DNA of 64,000 nt. Source: CADEDV01 sp964437415. GTDB taxonomy: Bacteria > Bacteroidota > Bacteroidia > Chitinophagales > Chitinophagaceae. The notes under the pieces were generated by a model, which did not search any database, was not told the DNA's origin, and saw nothing but the letters and a program-made list of their open reading frames with translations. The number at the start of each line of letters is the position of its first letter. Positions within the stretch are counted from its first letter, which is position 1. Positions 54,121 through 60,693 of the stretch are shown in pieces. The translations under genes were made by a program, and so were the position numbers. The stretch is taken from contig CAYTGN010000015.1 in assembly GCA_964437415.1 (NCBI GenBank), positions 1 to 64,000 of the forward strand, read 5' to 3'.

Positions 54121-54129
54121 TAAGACAAC
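54121..54129 (+). repeat. 9-bp direct repeat, left copy
   Basis: TAAGACAAC here recurs at 54921-54929, exactly 800 bp away. The two copies flank the AT-rich winged-helix/nuclease gene. They may be the boundary of an insertion or a chance match. Confidence 0.35.
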
Positions 54130-54153
54130 ATCTAATTAATCTAAAAATTGCTT

Positions 54154-54918
54154 ATGACAGCAACTACAATTACAGGACAAATACGAAAAGTTGCATTTGA
54201 TGTTTTAGAGGAAAAGCCAGAAGGCATGCGTTATTCAGACCTTGGAAGGAAAATTTTGGAAGTCAATCCTTCTTTTAAGCCAAACACAATTAGCGGTGCG
54301 ACATGGGACTTAGACATTCAGTTCCCAGATAAAGTTTATAAACCTGATAGAGGCGTTTTCCGACTATTAAAATTTAAAGAAAATATATCCACACAACCTG
54401 ACCAGCGACCAACAACAACTGAAAAGATAACGACAAAGAAAGCGATTAAGGAGGAGGATTTTTATAAACCATTTGCTGACTGGCTTGTAAATGAACTTGA
54501 AGAGTGTACAAACGCTATAGGACTTGGCGGTAATATTTTCCGAGATAAGTGGGGAACTCCTGATGTAGTTGGAGTAAGAGAATCGAAAAGAAGTGATATT
54601 ATTCAATTCCCAACAGAAATAGTGTCTGGCGAAATTAAAATTGATTCGAATGGCCTAATCACAGCATTTGGACAGGCCTGTGCTTACAAAATATTTTCAC
54701 ATAAATCATACATTGTAGTACCTAATGATTCACAGATTGAAGACATAACAAGATTAGATACACTTTGTAGGCAATTTGGGATAGGTCTTATTTTGTTTGA
54801 CTCAACAAATATTGAAGACCCCAACTTTGAAATCCGTGCAAGAGCAGTGAAACATGAGCCTGATATGTTTTTTGTAAATAAAAATCTTAAAATTATTGAA
54901 GACAAGCTTTTTAGGTGA
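54154..54918 (+). CDS. winged-helix plus PD-(D/E)xK nuclease-like protein
   Basis: The 254-residue protein has two parts. Residues about 3-75 (IRKVAFDVLEEKPEGMRYSDLGRKI, then VYKPDRGVFRL) resemble a HARE-HTH type winged helix. Residues about 105-230 have a restriction-endonuclease-like core: Asp in GTPDVVGV, E-x-K in VSGEIKID and an AFGQACAYKIFSHKSYIVVP helix-strand unit. Similar fusions are known in bacteria and suggested to act on DNA, perhaps modified DNA. I chose the ATG at 54154 over a TTG at 54148. The gene is visibly more AT-rich than its neighbours and stands alone, so horizontal acquisition is likely. No partner methylase is present. Confidence 0.7.
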   Translation: MTATTITGQIRKVAFDVLEEKPEGMRYSDLGRKILEVNPSFKPNTISGATWDLDIQFPDKVYKPDRGVFRLLKFKENISTQPDQRPTTTEKITTKKAIKEEDFYKPFADWLVNELEECTNAIGLGGNIFRDKWGTPDVVGVRESKRSDIIQFPTEIVSGEIKIDSNGLITAFGQACAYKIFSHKSYIVVPNDSQIEDITRLDTLCRQFGIGLILFDSTNIEDPNFEIRARAVKHEPDMFFVNKNLKIIEDKLFR

Positions 54919-54920
54919 CC

Positions 54921-54929
54921 TAAGACAAC
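54921..54929 (+). repeat. 9-bp direct repeat, right copy
   Basis: This is the second copy of TAAGACAAC, two bases after the stop codon of the AT-rich gene. It is followed by a further stretch, ACATCT, also present next to the left copy. Confidence 0.35.
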
Positions 54930-55040
54930 TTGTGTCAACATCTTTCGCCTTCGTTGGTGTTTCTCCCTAACAATGAAAATACACGGTTTCCCAAACCTTT
55001 CTTAACTATCCCCTAACAGGAAAAAAGTCGTAAATTACAG

Positions 55041-55047
55041 AAGGAGG
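55041..55047 (+). promoter_or_regulatory. strong Shine-Dalgarno sequence of the plug-domain gene
   Basis: AAGGAGG lies eight bases before the ATG at 55056. Such sites are rare in this phylum; the only other clear one in the window belongs to rpsU. Confidence 0.75.
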
Positions 55048-55055
55048 ATAAGGTT

Positions 55056-55526
55056 ATGAAAATGATACTACTGGCAATATGTTTTGTTTCCTTAGGCGCT
55101 GGCTTGTCTGCGCAGTCTTACAGGGGTTCCGTTGCGGCCAAAAGCTACGAGGAAAAACTCAATGACATGTATTGCACAGGCATGTTCCGCTCAACGCATG
55201 GCACTATACTGGATGTAGCCAATAATATCAGCAGCCGCAGTTTTCTCAATATCCTCGACTGGCTGCAGGGTCGTGTGGCCGGTTTGCAGATCTACAGTTC
55301 CGGCACGGGTAACCCGCTGCCCGTGATCCGTGGAATGGTGCCGGGCATTTTTGTGGATGAAATGCCCATGCCGATCAATTTTCTGAATTTTCTCAACGTA
55401 AATGATATTGCCATAGTGAAAGTGATCAAACAACCTTTCTATGGCGGCTTCAACGGTGGTGGCGGTGCTATTGCCATTTATACGCTGGGTAGCGAAGATG
55501 AAGAAGAAGCGGTGGAAACGAAATGA
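55056..55526 (+). CDS. secreted TonB-receptor plug-domain protein, no barrel
   Basis: The 156-residue protein has a signal peptide (MILLAICFVSLGAGLSAQ) and then only a plug-like domain: NILDWLQGRVAGLQIYSSGTGNPLPVIRG resembles the SusC-type plug, followed by PGIFVDEMPM, VNDIAIVKVIKQPF and FNGGGGAIAIYT. No beta-barrel follows; the gene ends normally and the next gene is convergent two bases later. It is not an obvious fragment of a larger receptor gene because no barrel remnants lie downstream. It might be a periplasmic partner of outer-membrane receptors. The role is unknown. Confidence 0.78.
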   Translation: MKMILLAICFVSLGAGLSAQSYRGSVAAKSYEEKLNDMYCTGMFRSTHGTILDVANNISSRSFLNILDWLQGRVAGLQIYSSGTGNPLPVIRGMVPGIFVDEMPMPINFLNFLNVNDIAIVKVIKQPFYGGFNGGGGAIAIYTLGSEDEEEAVETK

Positions 55527-55528
55527 TA

Positions 55529-56746
55529 TCATTTGCCGGGTTCAAAATCAAGGGGCAGGCTGTCGCCCATTTTGTCTGACCAACTCCAGTAACCAAGAAA
55601 ATACATATCTCTCGGGTTGTAATAATTGCCGTTGGCCTCTATCCACACCGGGTTGAGTTGCGGCAAAAAAAGAAATGACCGCTGAAAGGATGGCTTGCGG
55701 TTCTGCATCTGCGACTTCACATAGGCTTCGTCTTCCGTTTCCCCCATGTAGGTGACATAGAGATAATTGGCAAAATAAAAAAGTTTGTGATTGCCGTCCT
55801 CCTGCATGATGAGGCTGTCAGCGCCAAGCAGTTCGCTGCCATACACTTCAATGAGATCAGGTTGTCTCAGCACAGAACGGTAATAGCTCAGCGTATCGGG
55901 GTGCATTCCCTGAGGAACGTTTTCAGTGATCACGGTCATTCCCCCGCCTGCCTGACCTAAGTGAAGCGGTTTATAAACGGATTTTACTCTTTCCTTTTCC
56001 GTGTTGGGCCGTTTGTACATCCGGCGCACTTCATAATCATTTTCCTTCAGGCTGTCACTGTATAAACTGCGGATGAAATGCATCATGGAACCATAATAAG
56101 CGGCATTCCTTCTTTTTTGCAGAGCTTTCCTGTCACGGCCGGTCTCTTCATACAATGAATAGCCAAGAAACAGAGCTGTCTGTTCTTTAAAGTTCAGTTC
56201 AAATTCTTCGAGCTGGTAGCTGATAGTGTAGCCCAGCGCTTTGTTCTCGATCTTTAAAGGTTCGTCGGCAAAAGCGATAAGCCGGTTGCTTTTTCTGAAA
56301 TAGCGAAAGCGAATGGCATTTTCATTTTTTATTCGGCATCGGGCAGCATTGCCGGTGTAGCCCAAAAAATTCTCGGTAAAGGTCTTTCCCCATTTATCCC
56401 AGCCTTCTTCCAAAAAAGGTTCTATGGTCACATTCTGCAGTTCCTTCACTTTTATCTGCAACTCCACTTTCAACTGCAGCGGCAGTTGTGTTTCATTAAA
56501 AGGATAGACGACCGTTTCATAACCAATGGAAGAAATGATGAGTTCATGTTTGCCGGGAGGCACAGCGCTGAGTTCAAAATTGCCTGATGCATCAGATATG
56601 GTTCCTTTGGAAGTGTTGGTGATGAATACACTGCTGCCAGAAACTGCAGTGCCGGTGACCGCATTCAGCACACGACCCTTGATGGTTCGCTGCCCCATGG
56701 CGCTGAAAGAAAGCAACAGGGAAAAAAATACCGGCCATTTTTTCAT
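55529..56746 (-). CDS. secreted protein with carboxypeptidase-like regulatory domain
   Basis: The 405-residue protein has a signal peptide (MKKWPVFFSLLLSFSAMGQ) and an N-terminal carboxypeptidase regulatory-like (CarboxypepD_reg) domain (about 20-105): TIKGRVLNAVTGTAVSGSSVFI, GTISDASGNFEL, ISSIGYE. The other 300 residues form a domain seen in Bacteroidota surface proteins but not known to me by function (GYTGNAARCRIKN, FYFANYLYVTYMGE, PVWIEANGNYYNPRD). Probably in the outer membrane or periplasm. It converges on the plug-domain gene with a two-base gap; both carry TonB-receptor-type modules, so a functional link is conceivable. Confidence 0.78.
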   Translation of the reverse strand: MKKWPVFFSLLLSFSAMGQRTIKGRVLNAVTGTAVSGSSVFITNTSKGTISDASGNFELSAVPPGKHELIISSIGYETVVYPFNETQLPLQLKVELQIKVKELQNVTIEPFLEEGWDKWGKTFTENFLGYTGNAARCRIKNENAIRFRYFRKSNRLIAFADEPLKIENKALGYTISYQLEEFELNFKEQTALFLGYSLYEETGRDRKALQKRRNAAYYGSMMHFIRSLYSDSLKENDYEVRRMYKRPNTEKERVKSVYKPLHLGQAGGGMTVITENVPQGMHPDTLSYYRSVLRQPDLIEVYGSELLGADSLIMQEDGNHKLFYFANYLYVTYMGETEDEAYVKSQMQNRKPSFQRSFLFLPQLNPVWIEANGNYYNPRDMYFLGYWSWSDKMGDSLPLDFEPGK

Positions 56747-56828
56747 ACGGCAATTTACTTCAGCCTTTGCTGAAACAGCAGCATATTAACCTTAATTAAC
56801 CAAGCCGCTTTTTGATAACAGTGTTTGC

Positions 56829-57284
56829 TCACTTACCAGAAACGGGATTATCGTCTTTTGCCAGCAGCAAATAATCCTTGCGGCCAAAAGTGACGTAATA
56901 CATAATATATAAAAGAGCCGGTAGCGCCACAATGATGAGCAGGTAGTTGAGCCACTCCGGTCTTTTGCCCACGGAAAAGACATAGTAGAAATTCAAAGCC
57001 AGCACCACAAATAACGGAAAGGCGGTTTGCCAGTAATATTTCATACCACTGCGAACAAAGAGATAGATGGTTTCATTTTCACCCAAACTGACACTGAAGT
57101 CGCGACTGCTGCACCAGTCCACCTTGCAGGAGAGGGTATGTTGTCCCGGTGTGATAATAAAATCCCTGGTGTCGCCATTGGCAATTGTGCCAGCCTGCCC
57201 GCCATCAATAAAAACTTTGAGGCTGCGGGCCCTGTTGAGCCATTCGGATGAACGGCGAAGAACAATTCTTGCTTTTCCTTCCAT
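56829..57284 (-). CDS. hypothetical membrane protein
   Basis: The 151-residue protein has a soluble N-terminal part (about 1-75) like a small PEGA-type beta fold (LKVFIDGGQAGTIANGDTRDFIITPGQHTLSCKVDW) and two transmembrane segments (about 85-105 and 112-132). No family is recognised. It lies 47 bp downstream of lysC on the same strand and may be co-transcribed. The function is unknown. Confidence 0.7.
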   Translation of the reverse strand: MEGKARIVLRRSSEWLNRARSLKVFIDGGQAGTIANGDTRDFIITPGQHTLSCKVDWCSSRDFSVSLGENETIYLFVRSGMKYYWQTAFPLFVVLALNFYYVFSVGKRPEWLNYLLIIVALPALLYIMYYVTFGRKDYLLLAKDDNPVSGK

Positions 57285-57331
57285 GAACTGTATTTTTTAC
57301 AAGATTATTAATCCCTAAAATAATAAAACAA

Positions 57332-58654
57332 TTATTCCAGCCCAAACATACCACGGTTCAGTTGCTGCAATATCTGTGTTTTATATTCCGCAGGCACCAG
57401 CAAAGAAATATTATGCGGGCTGCCGCCATAGCTTACCATGCGAACAGGAATGTTCATGATGGAACCAAAAAGTTTTTTGACCATATCCTGTGTCTGTGAA
57501 ATCTCATTACCCACCACGGAAATGATGGTTTGGTTCTTATCTACCTCCACTGTGCCGAAGGGTTCGAGTTCTTTTAGTATTTCCTTCAGGCTGGCATCGG
57601 TATCAATCGTCAATGAAACGGCCACTTCGGAAGTGGTGATCATATCAATCGGCGTACGGTATTTTTCAAACACTTCAAATATCTTCCGCAGGAAACCATA
57701 GGCCAGCAACATGCGGCTGCTCTTGATGCGGATAGCAATGATATTATCTTTAGCCGCCACTGCTTTTACGCCTACACTGCCTGCCTGTTCTGCAATCAAT
57801 GTTCCTTTGGCTTCCGGCTGCATCGTGTTCAGCAGCTTTACCGGTATCTTGTATTGCTGCGCCGGCCAGATAGACGCCGGATGCAGAATTTTCGCTCCGA
57901 AATAGGCCAGCTCAGCTGCTTCATCAAAACTCAGTTGCTCCACCGGTATGGTTTTCTTCACCATCCGCGGATCATTGTTGTGCATACCGTCTATATCGGT
58001 CCATATCTCACACACCGATGCATTGATAGCAGCAGCGATCAGGGATGCAGAATAGTCACTGCCCCCTCTTTTCAGGTTATCCACTTCTCCCCTCGCATTG
58101 CGGCAGATATAACCCTGCGTTACAAATAATTTTTTGTCCTTATGCTGTTGCAATATTTGTGAGAGTTTTACTTTGATGCTGCCGATCTGCGGTTCATCGT
58201 GACTGTCAATGCTCATAAATTCCAGCGCAGGCAGCAACAAGTGATCAATGCCCTGTTCTTCGAGATAGGTGCAGAACAGTTTGGTGGAAAGCAATTCTCC
58301 CTGTGCCAAAATATCCTTGCTCAATGCTTCACTGAAAGAGATGCGCAGAATGATATTGAGAAACTCAAAATGTTCGGCAACGATGGCTTTTGCTTTTGCC
58401 AACGCTTCGGGTTTCTTCACCAATTGCTCAATGAAAGCCTGGTAGTGCGCCTCCAGTTTATCAATAGATTGCTTGGCAGCGTTACGGTCGCCTTTGGCAA
58501 TATGCTCACCAATTTCCACCAGTGCATTGGTGGTGCCGGACAAAGCGGATAATACAACGATGGCCGGTTCTGTTTCTTTGGTCACCAGCGACACAATATG
58601 GTGCATCCGTTCCGGTTTGCCCACACTGGTGCCCCCAAACTTCATGATCTTCAT
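57332..58654 (-). CDS. lysC: aspartate kinase
   Basis: Aspartate kinase starts the lysine, threonine and methionine pathway. The 440-residue monofunctional enzyme has KFGGTSVGKPE, VVLSALSGTTNAL, GELLSTKL, RGGSDYSASLIAAA, WTDIDGMHNNDPR, and two ACT domains at the C-terminus (about 300-440, TSEVAVSLTID and VGNEISQT). The ATG at 58654 gives the family start. Two possible leader structures precede it. It draws on aspartate, which the organism also needs for cyanophycin. Confidence 0.95.
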   Translation of the reverse strand: MKIMKFGGTSVGKPERMHHIVSLVTKETEPAIVVLSALSGTTNALVEIGEHIAKGDRNAAKQSIDKLEAHYQAFIEQLVKKPEALAKAKAIVAEHFEFLNIILRISFSEALSKDILAQGELLSTKLFCTYLEEQGIDHLLLPALEFMSIDSHDEPQIGSIKVKLSQILQQHKDKKLFVTQGYICRNARGEVDNLKRGGSDYSASLIAAAINASVCEIWTDIDGMHNNDPRMVKKTIPVEQLSFDEAAELAYFGAKILHPASIWPAQQYKIPVKLLNTMQPEAKGTLIAEQAGSVGVKAVAAKDNIIAIRIKSSRMLLAYGFLRKIFEVFEKYRTPIDMITTSEVAVSLTIDTDASLKEILKELEPFGTVEVDKNQTIISVVGNEISQTQDMVKKLFGSIMNIPVRMVSYGGSPHNISLLVPAEYKTQILQQLNRGMFGLE

Positions 58655-58691
58655 TTGTTCCCCCCTCCCGAGATTTTTAAAGGATATAAAA

Positions 58692-58745
58692 CTGTCTGCC
58701 TTCGGCAGATAAACCTGTTTGTTTTCAGACAGGGCTGCAAAGATA
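58692..58745 (-). promoter_or_regulatory. lysC leader: -7 element and alternative hairpins
   Basis: The minus strand reads TATCTTTG at 58745-58738 (TAnnTTTG). In the leader, CTGTCTG at 58732-58726 can pair with CAGACAG at 58698-58692. A more local stem TCTGCC-GAA-GGCAGA at 58709-58695 uses part of the same bases, so the two stems exclude each other. It has no match to the lysine riboswitch and may simply be a palindromic repeat. Confidence 0.4.
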
Positions 58746-58802
58746 ACCGACAGGGGGATATGAATGCTGCAGAATAAGTTTCTATTTACGAAAACGATGC
58801 CA

Positions 58803-59882
58803 TCAGAGAGTTAATCCAAATCGTTGCCCCAATTGCGAAAGATCCCTTACAACGGCATTGAGCAGTGGAATGCCGTTTTGCATCCTTTCTGCTTCAAACA
58901 ACCGTTCGGGATCGCCGGGTATCAATACTTTTTCTTCGCCGGTGATAGTCTTCGCATTCCTGAATCCCTGTATCCAATGATCCATTGCCGCCTTGAATTC
59001 ATCAGCCGGACGAAAAGCATCCACTCTCATCGCACCGAGAAAATGACCGATACCTTTACCCGGTTGCTGTGCAGGCATGGGCACATAAGCGGGGAATGGC
59101 GGCACCCACGGTGCATAGTTGGCGCCACTGAGCAGTGCTGAAAAAATATCTACGACAGCGCCAAGTGCATACCCTTTGTGTGAACCATGCTCCCTGTCGC
59201 CACCCAATGGTAATAAAGCGCCGCCTTTTTTCAGAATATTGGCATCGGTGCTTGGGTTTCCATCTTTGTCCTGCACCCAGCCGGATGGTGTTTCCAAATT
59301 TTTACGTTGCAAAATTTCCAGCTTGCCGTTTGCAGCGGTGGTAGTGGCAAGGTCTGCGACAAAAGGCGGTTCATTTCCTGCAGGAGCTGCTACACAAATC
59401 GGGTTTGTGCCAAGCATTTTATCAATAGAAAATGTTGGCGCCACCAGCGGACTGGCATTGGTCATCGCCATACCTATCATATCATGCTGCAAAGCCATCA
59501 TGGCATGATAGGCTGCAATACCAAAATGATTGCTGTTCTGCACACTCACCCAACCGGTGCCCACCTGCTTTGCTTTTTCGATAGCGATCTGCATGGCAAA
59601 GGGAGCAACGACTAAACCTAACCCGCTGTCGCCATCCACTACGGCTGTGGAGGGTGTCTCATGAATGACTCTGATGACAGGTGTTGCATTCACTCTCTTT
59701 GCTTCCCAGAGCCGGACGTAGCCACTGAGACGGGCAATGCCGTGTGAATCTATTCCTCTCAGGTCGGCGGACAATAATGCTTTGGTAGCAGTGGCTGCAT
59801 GTTCGTCTGAACAACCTATTTGCTTAAAAACAGCTTTGGTAAAATCAGCCAGTTGATGGTAAGAGAATATTTGTTCGGACAT
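58803..59882 (-). CDS. Ldh2/malate-lactate dehydrogenase family oxidoreductase
   Basis: The 359-residue protein belongs to the Ldh2/YlbC/YbiC family of NAD(P)-dependent dehydrogenases, which use malate, L-lactate, ureidoglycolate or similar 2-hydroxy acids. Visible are DLRGIDSHGIARLSGYV, SNHFGIAAYHAM, MTNASPLVAP, LGTNPICVAAP, and GSHKGYALGAVVDIFSALLSGA. The ATG at 59882 gives the family N-terminus; an upstream in-frame start at 59975 adds a non-homologous extension. The exact substrate cannot be told from the sequence. Confidence 0.88.
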   Translation of the reverse strand: MSEQIFSYHQLADFTKAVFKQIGCSDEHAATATKALLSADLRGIDSHGIARLSGYVRLWEAKRVNATPVIRVIHETPSTAVVDGDSGLGLVVAPFAMQIAIEKAKQVGTGWVSVQNSNHFGIAAYHAMMALQHDMIGMAMTNASPLVAPTFSIDKMLGTNPICVAAPAGNEPPFVADLATTTAANGKLEILQRKNLETPSGWVQDKDGNPSTDANILKKGGALLPLGGDREHGSHKGYALGAVVDIFSALLSGANYAPWVPPFPAYVPMPAQQPGKGIGHFLGAMRVDAFRPADEFKAAMDHWIQGFRNAKTITGEEKVLIPGDPERLFEAERMQNGIPLLNAVVRDLSQLGQRFGLTL

Positions 59883-59972
59883 GAGCAAAGAAACTAAAAA
59901 TAAAGTGACTATCGGGTTAAGTGATCCCACATCTGTTTTGAACCACCCTTCCTTTGTCAGGGCAGGCTGCGG

Positions 59973-60042
59973 CACATAGAAACATAGATTTTCACATAGA
60001 TTTCTATGTGTTTCTTCCTATTGTGTGCTATTTGTCTATGTG
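59973..60042. repeat. CACATAGA/TCTATGTG nested inverted repeat
   Basis: CACATAGA occurs at 59973-59980 and 59993-60000, and ACATAGA at 59982-59988. The inverse TCTATGTG occurs at 60003-60010 and 60035-60042. The inner pair forms a near-perfect 18-bp palindrome with a two-base spacer. It lies between ssb and the Ldh2-type gene and may be a dispersed intergenic repeat. Confidence 0.7.
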
Positions 60043-60080
60043 GCTCCATTTAAAGGTTCAGTTAAGCCGATAGTCAGTAA

Positions 60081-60110
60081 AAATAAAAATGCCCCGGCAA
60101 GCGGGGCATT
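60081..60110 (-). terminator. terminator downstream of ssb
   Basis: On the minus strand AATGCCCCG and CGGGGCATT form a perfect 9-bp stem with a five-base loop, followed by TTTATTTTT. Confidence 0.9.
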
Positions 60111-60130
60111 TATCGGGATTGGTAGTTTTC

Positions 60131-60568
60131 TTAAAAGGGAAGGTCATCAATTGGTTCACTGATCTCATTGGCTGCAGGAACACTGCTTGCTGATGAAGAT
60201 GCAGCAGATGTGTTGCCTGCATAAGAAGAACCGCCTCCGGCTCCGCTGTCGCTTTTACCACCCAGCAATTGCACTTCACGAACACGAAGGGAAAGTGATG
60301 CGCCGGCTGTTCCGTCCTGTCTTGTAAAGGATCTCACTTCGGGCTGGCCTTCCGCATAGATCTGCTTGCCTTTGGTGAGGTACTGTGCCACTGCCGTACG
60401 GTCGGTCCAGTAGGCGCAATCCACCCAGGTAGTTTTTTCCTGGTTATTGCCCTGGCTGTCTTTGTACTTTTCAGTATGTGCAACAGTGAAGTTTATCACA
60501 TTCTTTCCATTAACAGTGTTTACCACGCAGTCTTTGCCGAGGTTGCCGATAACTTGCATTTTAATCAT
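60131..60568 (-). CDS. ssb: single-stranded DNA-binding protein
   Basis: SSB coats single-stranded DNA in replication and repair. The 145-residue protein has an OB fold (about 1-110: VIGNLGKDCVVNTVNGKNVINFTVAHTE, WVDCAYW, VAQYLTKGKQIYAEGQPEVR), a Gly/Ser/Ala-rich linker and the acidic tail IDDLPF that recruits partner proteins. The ATG at 60568 is chosen over a TTG at 60577. It is an autonomous unit with its own terminator. Confidence 0.95.
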   Translation of the reverse strand: MIKMQVIGNLGKDCVVNTVNGKNVINFTVAHTEKYKDSQGNNQEKTTWVDCAYWTDRTAVAQYLTKGKQIYAEGQPEVRSFTRQDGTAGASLSLRVREVQLLGGKSDSGAGGGSSYAGNTSAASSSASSVPAANEISEPIDDLPF

Positions 60569-60693
60569 AGTGCTCAAATTTTAAGTTGACGTAATTAGTT
60601 AGACAGCGAATGTAAGATTATTTAAACACGAAAAACAATACCACTTTTGTGGTAGCCCGTTTTGTGAACCGCCTGTGCATAACTGCTATTAGT

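Noticed and set aside
58655..58745. Lysine riboswitch before lysC
   Set aside because: The leader is too short and lacks the multi-helix aptamer; only two small alternative stems are present.
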